A stretch of DNA of 64,000 bases from Monosporascus cannonballus (lineage: Eukaryota > Ascomycota > Sordariomycetes > Xylariales): the NCBI GenBank assembly GCA_004154925.1, contig QJNS01000122.1:124001-188000 (forward strand), in the 5' to 3' direction. Position 1 is the stretch's first letter. Every line of letters begins with the position of its first letter. The position numbers and the translations under genes are program-made. The notes beneath the pieces are model-generated. The model did no database searches. It was not told the DNA's origin and saw nothing but the letters and a program-made list of their open reading frames with translations. Positions 12,001 to 27,482 of this stretch are shown in pieces.

Positions 12001-15000
12001 TGATTACGGTCATAGTGACCGGATATCCGGCTATAAGTAACTAAAAGGCTTTCTAAATTTTCAGTTTAACAAAAGGCAAAATAATTATATATATATAATT
12101 ATACGTACCTGATATTTAATTACTTATAAAATGTAAAAGCTTGTTATCTTGTTTGTATAACTTCGTATAACCATTTTATTATTTTTTATAAGTTTATATA
12201 ATTACTAATAAATAATGTCTATTACCCGAATTCAAAATTAATTTTCCTTATTTTTTCATGGTTTTTCATCTATCCGAAAAGAATGACAAAATATAAATCA
12301 TGCTTAATATATTTAATATCTATAATAATACCTATAATAAAAAGGCTTTAAAATATGACAAATACATACTCTATTTGTTAAATTCTCGATTTATTAATTA
12401 TTAATCGTAGATACAAAACTATTTAACAACTTTTAAAAAAGCAATGTATTTAAACCTTACATTTAATAATTCTTGCTGTATAAAATATACTTTTACATAT
12501 TTAGAAATATTGGACAGAGCTTTTCAGTATTGAATTTAAGTTTATTTATATATGCGTTAACGTTTTTAAATAATAATGACTAAATTCAATTTTTTTGTCA
12601 AGGAAATACGGCTAAAATAATCAAATAATTTGAAATAACAAAGAAGATTAAGCTTTTAAAATTGAGATTTTATAAAAGATTCGAATAGTTTAATAACTAA
12701 AACGATAACTTAACTTAAAGATTAAAAAAATACTTTTATATAAAATGTCAAATTAACTAAAAGGTTCCAAAATACTGATGTTTAAATTACCAAAAAAAAT
12801 CCAAAATATTAAAAACTCGTACTTTTTAAAAAAAACCTTTAATTAAATTAATTTTCAAGCCAATAGAAATATAGAAATTTTCATGAAGTAATCTCCGATT
12901 AACAGCTTAAAATATAGAGTATGACGAAAAATTCATTTTAACTGATTTAATTAACATAAGCGACGGTATCGTAAACGCCTGAATTTATTTAAAAAAAATA
13001 AAAAGATTATACGTCAATAAAAGTTCATAATTCATTTACACTTTGAAATTTGAAGAAATCCGGCATGGAATTATAGAAATTTCGGATAATTAATAATAAA
13101 TTTATTATCTTTTATAACAAGAAAAACATATGTTCTTATAACGTATATATGTAATGTAAAAAAGAAATAAAAGAAAAAATAAACAAAAAAATATAATTTA
13201 TGAAATTTAGTTACCTTTTATGAAATTCAATTTATTCCGAAATATTACTGTAATATAATATAAATTACAATTATTTAAAGAAATCAGAATTATTTTAAAA
13301 TAAAATTAAAGGTTTTATTAAATGCTATATGAAACCATTTCGAGATTAACTTAAAAACCTAAGAATAATTAATCCGAAATGGATATATTTTTAAGAATAA
13401 TAAAAAAAGGAATTCGGTTAAAGTTTACGAAATAAAATTATTAAAGTACGTAAGAATATAAACAAATTCGATTAATTTTTTTTATTTCTATATTTATATC
13501 AAAATTTGTACTTAGTTTTCCAGGTTTCATATTCCTAATCCGATAAACGAGATTTTATAACCATATATTTGATTAAGATAAATAATAAAGCGAAAAACCA
13601 AAGCTTAATTAAACAGTATTTAGAAAATAAACGTTATCTTATAAAATAACTTTTAATATAAATCAAATAACTAAATTATTACGGCGTATTAAGCGAAATG
13701 TAACCGTAATAAAAGATAATTCCAATATTAAAAATCTTTATAACGTAATTTAAAACTATAAAGACCATGGTAATTTACTTTAAGCTTACAAAATTACTTA
13801 GAAAAGTATTAACGACATAATTAATAACGTAGGAAAGTAGGTTATTCTTAATAATAAAAACGCGATAAACATTTAAATTAACTAATTAAAACGGGCTTTA
13901 ATGCAGTTTTGGACGATGCTGTAAATTTGGTTAAAAGTTGTAATACCAGAACGGAGCTTATATTTTCGTTAGTAAAGTACTACTATAGGAATACGAAAAA
14001 AATAACCAAAATTGCTATATTACCTGAAGAATTAGGCATCAGACTTATTTTCATGATAAAACGGAATTAAAATCTGATTACGAAAAAAATAGATATATAT
14101 AAAATATTACAGATAAAAAATAAAGAATTATATATTTTATATTAACGATATAATATTTAATACGCTGCGAGGAATTTTCTTATTCGTTATTTACAATAGC
14201 AATATTTAATAAAAAAGCGGTAATTTCCAAAAGAGTATAATCAGCAAAACTTTTCAAATTTATGCAAAAAAAATTAACTTTAAAAATTAATATATTTTTT
14301 CTTTAACGACGAATAAACCATTAAGGTCAACCTGGATCTAATAATAAAAAATAGATTCTATTAAAAACACTATATTTAACTATACATATTAATAGTAATA
14401 TTAACAATTAATTAATTAATGTTCATGTAAATATTAGTAACTTTAAAATTATAAACGATCGAAAATAAATAGCCAAATAAGTTAAGAACCTTGTGTCTTC
14501 CAAAATCTAATCTTATTTATATTAAAAGCGTCAATTCTAAAGGTTTTATTAATATTTAAATCGAATTCAACTGTTACATAAAAAACCAATTTAAATATAT
14601 ATATATATATAGTCGTAAAAATAAACATTATTAATAGCTTTAAAACTAAACTGTTACTAAATATCGATTTGTTATTTTAATATAAAGTTAAAATTGATTT
14701 TGTTCAAAAGAATTATATCTTTAGATTAATTTTTAATATAGAAATAAAAAGAAAACATTTTAAAATAATAACTTAAAAACTAAATTAGCAAAAAGTTACC
14801 GCAAGGTACGTAATAATAATATTTTTGGTAATGATAATTTTTATTAATGATAATTACGTCAAATTTTAGACATTAATTAATAAAAAAACTATATAATTTA
14901 ACTTTAATATATTGCGGCGAATAATCTAGACATATTTGATTTTAGTTTCGGCAGATTTAACTTTAAAAAATACTTTTTATAACTTCATGTTACAATATTT

Positions 15001-18000
15001 ATTATTCAAAAAAACAAAAAGAATTAATACAGTATTGAATTATTCTGGCAACAAAAAAACCTTACTTAATAAATTAATATAACGTTGATAAAAATTAGGA
15101 ACCCTGGCTTACCTTAAAGAGATAAATTACTTTAATCGAAAAAACTTTTTTTTAAATTAAAATGGGAAAAATAACTCAAAAACAAAAAAGCGTTTATTTA
15201 TCGATTTTTATATGCTTTTATACGATATTAAAAACTAATAAATATCTCCTATATTAAATTTAAAAATAACGTTATCTTTATAAACTACGGTATCTTAATT
15301 AGTAATAAAACACATTAATTGATTAATAATTATTATCTTTTTCGAAAGAAAGATATAATGCTAATATCTGAAGAATTTAAAATACGTACCGATTTTATTA
15401 AAAAAATAATAAAAATAATTTAACTGTGTTAATATAATTATTAAGTGTTAAAAATCGCCAGGTTTTTTAACAAAAAATACAACGTATTATATACTTAACG
15501 AAAGTATCGTTGTACAACAAATTTATCTTAATAGTGTTCCCGATTTTCGTTGTATAAAAAAAGTAAACGACAATTATAAAAAAAACTACATAATAATTAA
15601 TATCTATCCTTTATATAAAATCTTAATACTTAACGTATATCTGATATTTAATTAAAATTAAATTATAGATAATATAATTAATAAAATATGGTTTAATTTT
15701 GTTTCAATACATTTATTCTTTTAATTATTTATAGATACAGAACCTGGAAATTTTATAAAAATTATTAGCTTCTCAAATATACAAGAAAATTTAACGTGAT
15801 ATTAATAAATTATTACAATCTTGTTCTATTCGTTTAACGATTTAAAAAAAGACAGTTTTCCGATATAAATGTTGTATTTGGGTTTATTTTAACGATATTA
15901 CGACTTTTAAGAGTTACACCGACAAATATATGAAATATCTATATATGCCATTAAATATATTGGATAAAATTGGAATTTATATTAACTCAAAAGAAATTCT
16001 TTATCCACTTTTTATTAATTTGTTTATTAGATTATAATATTAGCGAAAACGAAATTTGCAAAACGAACAACTATATTACTATTTGTAAAAAATTAATATT
16101 CGTTTATATATTTAATTTTTTATTAACCTACTTAAGTGTAGAAATATATTTACCTCAAAGAGACGTTTAATATAGCGTAAAAATAACGTCCTGTAAATAC
16201 AGAAAAATTAAAATATTAATAACGTTGAAAAATATAGATATTCTGTTAATTAAAATGTTTAAACAAATAAAGGAAATACATATTTTTCATGTTAAATTTA
16301 TTTTTACAGATGAAAAACCGTTTGAAAAACATTTTAAATTTACTTATATACTTAATATATTTCTTATAATTATCCAAAAAAATAAACCTTTCTTAAAAGT
16401 AAACGTTTATAAAAAACGTATAGCATTATAGTTTTTGATTAGTTAATGAATAGGAAGGTTAAAATATTCGAAAGAAAAACATATTTAAAATAGAAATAAA
16501 ATTTATTTTATTTTGCTCAGGTTATTTTTAAAGCAGAAAAAAATACGAATTTACCGAAACAAATAATAATGTTAATATAGATATATAAAAAATTATAAAG
16601 CTTTATTTAATTAAGTTTGTTTTTAATTAACATTGTTACTAATGATTTTTTAAAAACATTATCGTATATATATTATTATTTGTAATATATATTAATAAAA
16701 TTAATCAGAAATTAATTTATATAATTTATTATTTTTAATAATTCTAATTTACAATAGAGCATATTTCGAGAAAATTTAACATAATGCAGAACGCGTTATT
16801 TCGCTTATTTACGATAGTTACAAACTAAAAAGTAACGAAATTAAATAAATTAAACAACTTAAATAATATTTAAAAAAGTTAATATCTGATATTTTTTAAT
16901 AAAGAAAAGTATTACTTTTTAAATTATTCCGATCTTAAAAAATAATTTGAAAATATGTACTCTTCAAATATACGGTATAAAAACAAAGATATATACGTAG
17001 ATACTTTCTTATAAAAAAGGAAATCAGTGTAAAAAATAAAAATATATGTTATTCTAATTATAAGGTACCTTTTTTTATTTTATTATATTTAACGGTTATA
17101 AGAACTTATATATCTTTTATTTTTATATTAAAAATATATTAAAGTTTATTTACCATGGAAAATAATATTTTGGCAACAAATGTATAATAAAAATTTTATG
17201 TAATTTTAATTTCGCAAAAAATATTATAAAACTTCGAAATATCTTGATTCTTATTCGGTTTATCGAAAGAAGTAATTTAACGAAAATAGATTGCCGAGAA
17301 GATTATTATCTTTATTAACGATTAAACTACCGTTTTATACGATAACTATAACCTTTATTACAAACATATCGAAATTAACGTTAAAAAATATATTTTAAAT
17401 GTTACTAGAATATAACCTTTTGTGTAACTTATAAATAATTTTATATAAAATTATCACAGAAACCTTATTAACACTAAGTAATATACGCTATATAATAAAA
17501 AGGTAAATAATTATAATATTAAAATTCTTATAATTTTGTACTTAAGAATTATTAATTAAGAGTATTATCGACAAAAACCGAAAATCTACGGCCGCTTTAT
17601 GAAACGAATTTTTCGATATCATAGAAATTACATTATTTTTCTTTATGGCATATTATTTATAAACCGACGGTTTATCAAAGAAAAGTCAAACAGTAAAAAT
17701 TGCTATCCATTTCTATACGGCTATCCATATTAAAATTCTATAAATTAATATAATACCTCTTTTATAATATTACTAAAATAACTTTCTACCGGTTATAAAA
17801 AATAGGTTACTAAATAAGTTAATATTTAATTTCCAAGTAAGGTTAATGATAAATATATTAATCGAAAAAAGTAACTATAAATGACATAATAAATATTGTA
17901 AAAAATATTACGTTCAAAAACGAATTCGTTAATAGATATTATTAATATATTAATTTATAAAAATATGATAACTAATACATCTTAACAAAATATAAAAAAA

Positions 18001-19439
18001 AACGAAACCGTACATTTTGAGTTTTATTAAAGATACTGTTTACCAAATCAACTTAATCGAAAATAATTGCTTACTGGGATAAAACTATTTAAAATTATTG
18101 AAAAAATCAAAAACTAAAATTTATTAATTAAACTTCAATTATAATTAAAGTTTTTATCTTATCGTTTCGAAAACTTAATTTTAAAGGCCAAAATGAGAGA
18201 AAATCTCGTTTCATAGTAAAACGCTTAAATATAATCTTTTAACCGTAAACGATAACGAATAAAAATAGAAAATCGACGCTATCGTTAATCGCAAGATTCT
18301 TTAATATAAAAAATATTTAGCCATTAAATATTTCGTTAAATAATAAATTATGCGACTAAAAATAACGAATAATATTTTAAAGAACTTTTCTTATTATAAT
18401 TAACGAAACGGTTGCCAAATACAAAATAAAATATCTACTTGATTAACTCGTTAAATTTCAAAAAGCAAGCTTAATTTGTCTTAATAAATTTATAATACCG
18501 CGTATTAAATACATATTTACATCTTGCCTTTATAAAAAGTCATTATGTAAAAATATTTACATTTATTAAATATTTCGTTTTAATTAACAAGATATATATA
18601 CGATTGTATTACATTTTATTTTATTTCGAATGCCTTGATAGAAATTGAGTTATAAATTACCAATATTAGTTAATAGTTAAGACTTTTCTTAGAAAGTCTT
18701 ATGTTATTCGAAAGGTGCGATCGTCGACATCAAAAAATCCACATAATTAAAAATATTTTTATTAAAATCATCCGTTTTGTCTATTTTAAATTTAAATTAT
18801 TCCATATTTAAATAAATAATCCCATAAGTTCTTAACATTTTTTTACCGTTAAACTTAACAAAAAACTCGTTTACCTTATTATCATAAAACGTTCGATATA
18901 ACAAATTCCTCGTAATATTTAAAGAAGAAGTTGTTAAAAATATTTCCTTAATATTTATTTGTTTAATATTTAGGAAATTCGAATAAAAGATTTAACTTAA
19001 CGGATTTACAGATATACAAAATAAACATAACGTGAATAAACGAGGATTAACTATGATAGCTAGGATAATAAAAATTTTATTAATTCCGATAGTTCGATTA
19101 TATTTACCAAAAAAGCGTTTCGGCCGAAAGCCTAACGAAACCTTTCGTTTATATAAACGATAATAACGTTATAACATTTAACTTAAAGCATATAAACGAA
19201 AATAACAAAAGACACTTTACGAACATTATAAAAATATGAATAATTTCTTTTATTAAAAAAATCGAAAAAATAATATTTGACAACAGAAATCGAATTGATT
19301 TCGCCTAAATTATAATAGATTTTGAAACAAATATGATAATAATTAATATATTTATTTCCAAGCGATTTAACTTTAATAACGTTAATAAAATCGATAAAAT
19401 AGTAACGTTTGAAAAAGTCTTATTTCTATTAATCTCGTT

Positions 19440-19770
19440 GATAAGAAAATAATAACCGGTCAAATTGTCTCTATTAATAAAATTGCCTTTTACGATAAAA
19501 TTACAAATGAAATATTCCAAAACTTAATTAATAATAACGAAAAATCCATGACAACTTCCTGTATTAATAAAATTATTTTTACTAGCAAAATTTAAAGCCG
19601 TTTCCTGAAAATTTCGTTAATAAAAACGGAATACTCGGTAAACCTTTTTAGTCTAATAAAATTATCCGTACCTATAAAGGTTTAAACTTACCGTTTAGAA
19701 TCTTAATTAATAGAAACGTAATATCTGTTAAACCCTTTTATACTAGTAAACCTATTCCGGCTAAAACATT
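19440..19770. repeat. Decayed tandem array with ~90-bp period
   Basis: Four units are recognisable from a repeating core: (C/G)TATTAATAAAATT at 19,471, 19,561 and (diverged) 19,651, and ACTAGTAAACCTATT at 19,742. The intervals are 90, 89 and 90 bases. Flanking text also recurs, for example AACGGAATACTCGGTAAACC and AACGTAATATCTGTTAAACC. A 90-base period would equal 30 codons, so this may be a relic of a repeat-containing protein gene or a minisatellite. No protein family was recognised. Confidence 0.5.
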
Positions 19771-20456
19771 AATCGCGGTAAAAAAAAACCAAGCTTTTTT
19801 AAAACCCTTAAAAAAGTGTCAAATGTTTTAAAATTAGAATGAGAGAAATAATACGGATATATTAAGGACTAGTTTAAGACTTGCGCTTCTTTTTAAGACA
19901 GAAATGATCAACGACTTATAAAGCAATTAACCTATAACGACCTTATAGTTATTACGTAAAATACTATATAGAATGTTTAACGTCTTCTTAATAATACGTA
20001 TATTCTCTTAGCTTTTAACAAAACGTTTTCCTTTTTAAACATTTATTTTTAACAGCGTTTAACAAAACCGCTTTGTTATATGCTATAATTAGTAAATTAT
20101 TTTTATCACGAGGTCCTAGTTAATTTATCAAGAATAAAAATATGTAATTTTTAATAATAAAATAGAATCCGTACGATTTTTTTAAAAGATATATAATATA
20201 CTTAAGAAAGTTTATAACGAAATAACTAAAGTACCGAGAGTTTTGCTGGCAGAAAATCTTTATCGATTTTGGAGATACCGTTTTTAATATATATACATCA
20301 TTTTTTTCCTCTTTAGACTTAACCTTTTTTAAATTATTTTTGCGTTTGCCGATATATAACTTATTATTTATTCGTAAACAATTTGTTTTTTCAAGTTTGT
20401 TACGAGCTTTTAGATATTTCCGTTATTAATTAATAACGAAATAAATTTTTGTTCGT

Positions 20457-20580
20457 TGTTACGACACAGAAGAATAAGAGTCTAGCCATTACACCACTAA
20501 AAGTGAAACGTTGTCAGGTCGAGCTCTGACAGCCTTGTTCTGCCCTATATACCTACAAGGTGCTACTTTGGACTGTAACA
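20457..20580. mobile_element. 124-bp solo LTR with 5-bp target duplication
   Basis: The element runs from TGTTACGACACAG to GGACTGTAACA, so its ends form a TGTTAC...GTAACA inverted repeat. It is flanked on both sides by TTCGT (20452-20456 and 20581-20585). TG...CA ends plus a 5-base duplication are the marks of an LTR left after internal recombination. It keeps many CA and TG dinucleotides within a mutated neighbourhood, consistent with being too short to trigger RIP or with late insertion. A second copy of identical length lies inverted at 45,557-45,680. Confidence 0.85.
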
Positions 20581-21022
20581 TTCGTATTTAGTTGTTATTT
20601 TGTTTTTTATGTCCTTAATATAACTTTTTACGAATTTCTTTTAAAAAACTTTTCAAAATAACCTTTTTTAAAAAAAGAATAAGCGCTTATTTTATACATA
20701 TTTCTTTATAATTTTCTACTTTTTTCGCTAATTGTTTAGTTTAAGGCCGTCCGTAAATCTCTGTACCTTCGTTATATTATAGCTATATTTCGTACGCTGT
20801 CTTATTTTTATAAAATTTATAACGTCTTAAAAAATATCGATAAATAGGTTTTTTTCGAAACAGTAATAAATTTATACTAAAATTAAGTTATTGATTTTAT
20901 TACTGTCCAGAAATAATATTATTAATTTTTAAATATAAGTTCCGGATGTTTTCCACGCTTTTAGATTTGATTTCGTCGAAGTATTTCAAAAACTGGCTGA
21001 AATTAAGGCCGTAAGCAAAAAT

Positions 21023-21416
21023 TGTTACGACCCGACAAAGCTTCGATCTCGAGAAACGGTCAGACAAGTATATCACGGGCCACCCTTCGGGTTACGTAAT
21101 AGTGATTATTGCCAAGCCAGTAATTATCGGTAATTAGAGGTGATTTTAGGTGATCGTAATTATTAACGGTTACGTAATCGAAAGTGATTAAGCTAAAAAT
21201 GGGGAAACTATATACGCTTATTATTTCCATAATTTAAATAAAATTATTTTGGCAATACTTATGAATATTAATCGTTTATAATATAATATTAATACCTTTA
21301 GTATTAAAAGACATAATACGTTTTTATATTTAATATTCAAAATCTTACGATATTATTATTAATACAAATCCGTACGACTAAGGTTTAATAATGAGTTAAA
21401 TCGTTTAACTATTATA
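21023..21416 (+). repeat. 5' LTR of Gypsy copy 1
   Basis: The start TGTTACGACC is set by alignment with the copies at 27,483 and 27,780. The end is set by alignment with the copy at 39,838-40,047, which ends GCCGTTACA. Here the end reads ACTATTATA, exactly what C-to-T and G-to-A changes would give. Confidence 0.8.
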
Positions 21417-24400
21417 TATTATAAATTCTTATTTAATAATACCGTTAAAGTTTGAGCAATATTGCTGATGTTATATTTGCCAATATATAACCCGAATAAC
21501 CCATTTATTACGTCCCTAATAATTCGGATATTGCAATAAAATCCGAAAAGGAAAAAAAAAAGTTTCGCTTTTTTTGTAAAAAAGCTTTTCGATGTCTGAA
21601 TGTTACAAATAAACGCATTTTTCAGCTTAAGAAGAATAATAATAATTTTATAACGTTTTTTAAGCCAACTATAAAAAGTTAAAGAAAAAAGAAAAAATTT
21701 CCGAAACTGGAAAGCTTTTTCGAATCAACTAAATTATTTAAGTAAATTTCACTAAAACATTTAAAAAGATTCTTAAAGCCTTCAAACCAGAACTTTTCGA
21801 CGGAATCTTAATTAAATTACAATTGATCTTAACTTAATACCGAATATATTGCGGGTATTTTCTTATTCGATTAGTTACGCCCATTATACAAGTTAAATTC
21901 GTAATCGAACGATTTACCAAAGATGCGGTTATTTGGTTTAAGCCCGTTATGAAAAAATACGTTATTTTGCTAATCGAAAAACGAAACCGGAAAGTAATAC
22001 GAATTTATAATGATTACGAACTAGTTAAATAAGTATTAACGAAAGTTTTCGTAATAATAAACGAAAAAATAAAGGCCGAAATGTGGATTTAATAATTATA
22101 ATAAAACCTATTAACATTTAGATACAGTAATATATTTGTTTAATTAATATTTAAATTAAATTAAAAATAAAAGGTATTAATAGCTAAGTTTTTGCACGGC
22201 CTAAAAGGGGAAATATAAAAGATTTTTTAAATTTAATCGGTTTAATTATTTATAAGATTATATCGTTATAGCAGCTAAGATCGACAATCGACAGTATACT
22301 TAGCGTATTAAAGGTACTAAAAGAAAACATAATAACAAAATTCGATATACGGCTAATATTAGCGTTCTTTAACGCCATAACATTTCTTACGATACAAAAT
22401 TAAAACCTATGAAATTAAGGGTCATTTATATAAAGAACTGGAGCCAGATTAAATATTTTAATTATAACAAAATGGGACATAAAGCGGCATAATACAAGGC
22501 ACTTAAAAGCCTCGTTAGGATAATTAGAAACTCGTACCTAAAGAATAGTCCAGAAAAAACCAAAAAAAAAAATTTATTAATATATTTCGGCTTAAGTATT
22601 TATTAGACCCCCTATGGCGAAAATTATAATAAGAAATATACGAAGTTAGAAAGCTGGCTTAATAAATATTACGAGCAAATAAGAAAAATTATAAGGATAA
22701 TTACGCAATTACTAGAATTGAACGGAAAAAATCTGCTCCGGAACCTTTAATTAATACGGCAAAAGGTATGCTATATATTATCGACGGCGGAAATATCCGG
22801 ATTAGAAAGAATAGAAATAATATATATACGGCAGAATTACCTGTATATATTATAAGAGATTCAATTTTTCGAATCGATTCGGAAATAATAAAAATGATAA
22901 ATAATAATATCTATATTTTCAATTCATAGGCTTAAAAAACGACAGTTACCAGCTGGCCGAGGCGAAACGCTGGGTTAAAAAAAGTAATACTTATAAGAAA
23001 ACGCTTTTTATTATTATAAATAATATAATTATTAAATAAAAAACATTAATTTAACATATAATAAAAAAACATTCTTAAAAAGTTATCATATATCTTTATT
23101 TATAATTAGTATTTATTATACACCTTTACAAAAAAAGCTATTAAAAATATACGTTAATTTACAAACAAACTTTAGAATACTAAATAATATAACGCATAAT
23201 AAGATATAATCGAAATTATCAGGAAATAATTTACCTAATACAAAATAAAATTGTAGTAAAGTTAAAAATAACTGATATAATTCGAAGGAACAATGTGCCG
23301 ATAATAATGACAAATATAACAGCTTAAAGCGTTATATAGAAAAGTCTAAATAAAATTCGACAAATTCGAAAAGGAATTTAAAAAAAGGTTATTTATAAAG
23401 AAGCCGAAAAAAAACGAAACCTAGAAAAATTACGAAAAATTACCTAAAAAGGTTTTAAATATAATGATCAGAACCGTTAATAACCTTACTACTTTAGATA
23501 TACAAATTGGAACGTATTAATATACCGCATTAATAAATTACGCAGTTTTAAGCGCAAATTATATTGTACTTAATATGATTAATAAGCTTATATTATTATA
23601 AAAATATAAGTTAAAACCTTATATAATTACAAATATTCAAAGTTAAGAATTTACTTAAAATAACGGGAAAGTTATACGCGAAATTAATTATTTCGAGATT
23701 TTTATTTAAGAATAATACCAGATAATTAATTTCGATATTGTTTTATTTAGGAATTCCGATATAATTTTAGGATTACTATGGATTTGCCAATAAGAAGTTT
23801 TGATTAATAAACGGATTAGCTAAATAATGTTCGCCTTATATCTTATTAATAAGTAAAAAGGAAAGAATTTAAGATTTTAATATTCGATCGAAAATAATAA
23901 CGAATATAAGCATAAGGATACGATAAAACCTTATTATCTAAAAGGACAAAATAAAGAAATAGGTATTAAAAAATGCGACATATTATTGTTATTATTAAAG
24001 CGAAATTAAAATAAGTAAATAATAATTTAAAATACCAGCCCCAAGAATTAAATAATTTAACCAATATATTATTATAGTACCACCGATATAAACAATTTTT
24101 GACAAAAAAGCATAATATAAAATTATCGGAATATAGCGCATAAAATCATGAAATAATCTTTAAAAAAACATTTTCGACAAAGTTTTATCCTATTTACAAC
24201 TTTAACGGAAACGAATTACTTGTTTTTAAAAAATACTTAGAAAACCGGTTATAAAAGAGATAAGTTCGACTTTCGAAATTATTAACGAAATACTTAATAT
24301 TTTTCGTATTAAAAAATGAGAAATTACGACGTATAATTAATTATCGATAATTAAACGATATTATTACTAAAAATCGAATATTATTACTTTTAATCACAAA

Positions 24401-24628
24401 AACAAAAAAACGATTTTACGGAACCAAATAATCCAGAATATTCGATCGCCGAAATAAATATAATTTTATAAGGCTTAAAAAGAATCCGAATAAAACATAA
24501 CTTTTAAAATAAAATACGAATTATTTATGTATCTGGTTATATTAATAAGATTTCCGAATGTGCCAGTAATCTTTTAACGGATAATAAATTATATATTACG
24601 AAAATACCTCGATATTTTCGTTATTTAT

Positions 24629-24646
24629 TATCTTGACGATATTCTT
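24629..24646 (+). other. Reverse transcriptase YLDDIL box of Gypsy copy 1
   Basis: The codons TAT CTT GAC GAT ATT CTT give the catalytic YxDD motif of Ty3/Gypsy reverse transcriptase with both aspartates intact, although the flanking frame is broken by stops. Confidence 0.85.
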
Positions 24647-27143
24647 ATTATTTTAAAACCGGAAAAAATATATGCAAAATGTATTTGTAAAGTTTTTAAA
24701 GCTTTATAGAACGTAAGGCTCCTTATTAACGCTAAAAAAATTATTTTCACATATAAGAAATGGAATATTTAAGATATATTATTACCTTAAGATATATCAG
24801 AATATATCCAAAGAAAATTGTTGCAATTACAGAATGGCAGACGCCAATTATGGCTAAGTACAGGTATTTTTTCGATTTGCCAATTATTACAGAAGGTTTA
24901 TTCGAAATTTTAGCAGGATAACTATACCCTTCATTAATCTTATAAAAAGAAAAAGTTTAAATAAATGCTCCAAATAAAAAAAGGCATTTAAAGAAATTAA
25001 GGATACGATTATTACTAAGTTAATATTAATTATATATAATTTAATACGTTTCGTTAAATTAAAAATCGATATTTCAGATTACGCGTTAAACGTTATAATC
25101 GGATAATGAAATAAGTAAGGCAAATTATATATTTTTGTATTTTCGATATAAGTTAAAATATACCGAACTTAATTACGCCATTTTAAATAAGGAATTTATG
25201 GCCATGATTATGGCGTTTCGTAATTTTAGATATTTTCTAAAAGGAAATTTATACTGAGTTAAAATTTATGCGGATTATCAAAATTTTACCTAATTTATTA
25301 CGACCAGAAAATTTATAAAATAATCATTTAATTACGCGGAAAGATTAACGAACTTTAATTTCGTTATTATCTATAAAAAAAGCTTAATAAATAATAAAGT
25401 CGATATTTTAAATAAGAGATTAAATTGCGAAAAAAATTTGTTAAAATTGGCTATATATTTTCAACATTATTACAGAAAGGTATTTGCGTTCGCAACAAAT
25501 TGCGATAATTCGGGCAGTACTTAGCAATATATATTAGAAGATTTAGCAGTATAATAACGGTTTCCCACAAAACTAAAAAAACAGATAAAATGCAAGTCCC
25601 AGAAAAACACCACAAGGATTTAGTCCGAAATATATACCAATATTAGCTATATAAATATTCAAAGACGCATAAAATTTTAAAACGATTTCGATGTACATAT
25701 TTCTTTTTTAAAATAAAATTAACGATATAAAAAAATTCTAATAATACAATATTTGAGCTAGAACAAAAGCTCGACGATATAAGCTATACGTAAAATTATA
25801 GCTATAATTAATCGCAAAACGATTATAGTATTTAGTTATATTCGATTGTATTATCAAACTTTTTATATTTAAAAAACCAGTAATAGGAATATCTTACGAT
25901 AGTATTTTCGTAATCGTTAATCTATTGACGAAATCTTCTTATTTTTAACATATACGGACTAACAAAAAATAATTTTAAATAAAATATAAATTTTTATTTT
26001 TAAATCTTAGCAAGACTTAATAATATAAATCGGATTAAACAGTAAATTATTGAACGTTTTTAAATTATAAAGGAATAAATAAAAAAATTAAATAAATCAA
26101 ACCTTAGAAACTTACTATATTATATTAATTACGAATAAAATAATTAAGTTAAAAAGTTGTTTATTACTTAATTAACTTATAATATTTATTGTTATAAACG
26201 TATTAAGATCATATTTGCCAATATAAATTTTTATTTTATTTTAATGGTTTATAGAGAAATACGTAACGATAATTTAATTAATGTTAAAAAAATCCTTATA
26301 TCGAAATACTTAAAATAGTTATACTAAAAAAATAAAAATAAAATTAGAATTCGTACGTAACCAAATAAGCAAATATTATAATTAGAAAAGGTTAAAAGAA
26401 TTAATTTTCGAAAACGGAAAAATGGTTTTTTATCTGTAAAGAATATTTAAATACAACGACCTGATAAATAATTCGATTTCAAATATATCGGTCCATATAA
26501 AATCGTTAAAAAGATTTTAGAAAATAATTATTCACTGGAGATTTTACCTAAAGTTAAATTCCATTTAGTTTTCTATATTTTATTGTTCGAGTTAATGGTA
26601 CATATTATTGTGTTACGTAAGAAATAAAACGATATGGAAATAAAAAACGAATAATTATATAAGGTAATAAAAATATTCAATATAAAAAAAACAAAACGGA
26701 CTTAGCCAGTACATAATTAAATAAAAAAAAAGTACCAGGATTCCGAAAATAATTGGGAACCCGCTAAAAATCTTATTAGCGCTTAATATTTATTAAAGAA
26801 TTTTTACTAATAATAACGAACGCGTTTTACTTAACGGCCGATTAATTAATAACCGGGATATCGAGCTAATCGGCCGCGGCCTGTATTAACGAAATAGCTA
26901 TAACGGCGGCCTTTAGTTATTTCTATTTCTAATGTTTTTGTTCATTTAATTCGTTTAATAATTAAAACTTACGTTATACCATAATAATATTTTTCGAACG
27001 AATTAACGCCTTTTTCTTACGTAAAGGAATAAAACAAAAAAAAGTTTTATTTATTTATTTTTAAAAACCACGATAAGCCTGAAAATAAAGCCGTTAAAAC
27101 TTTAATAATTCTTTTTCAGGAAACGTTTTTTACATTCCAAACC

Positions 27144-27392
27144 TTAATATTTTCGGCGAATATTTTGCAAAATAGAAAACGGCACATTAGTACTATTATA
27201 AAACCGACCGCGATTAATATATTTTTTGTACCTTAAAATATTTTCCATTATTTTATCGCTTAGATTTTTCGAAAAACAATAAGAACAAGGCATAATTTCG
27301 TGCCCGAATTCGTCAAAGACTTTTACGAGGTCAGCACGACGAATAGTAAAAGAACGAAAAATACGACGAATCTTGGAAATAGGAGACGACAT
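27144..27392 (-). CDS. Antisense small ORF in the 3' region of Gypsy copy 1 (relic)
   Basis: On the strand opposite to pol, an 82-codon frame opens with MSSPISKIRR, just inside the 3' LTR-proximal region. It contains an EFGHEIMPCSYCFSK motif with a CxxC pair, and then a basic KYINRGR segment. I recall similar cysteine-containing hypothetical proteins annotated repeatedly in fungal genomes, often near retrotransposons; that recollection is the only family evidence. The frame stays open upstream to 27527, which is unusual in this stop-rich block. It probably represents an antisense accessory ORF of the element, now truncated by mutation. No function is assigned, and chance openness is possible. 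Confidence 0.45.
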   Translation of the reverse strand: MSSPISKIRRIFRSFTIRRADLVKVFDEFGHEIMPCSYCFSKNLSDKIMENILRYKKYINRGRFYNSTNVPFSILQNIRRKY

Positions 27393-27482
27393 GGTTGGGA
27401 ACGAAAAAGAAAGGTTACTTACCAAACGAGAAAAGGAGAAAAAAAGAATTTTAAGAGCAAGATTTAGAGAAAAAGAAAATCG

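Noticed and set aside
14000..16431. + strand frames (for example at 15970-16170 and 16225-16431) that look like decayed retroelement protein
   Set aside because: No catalytic or zinc-binding motif could be placed, so no element was named.
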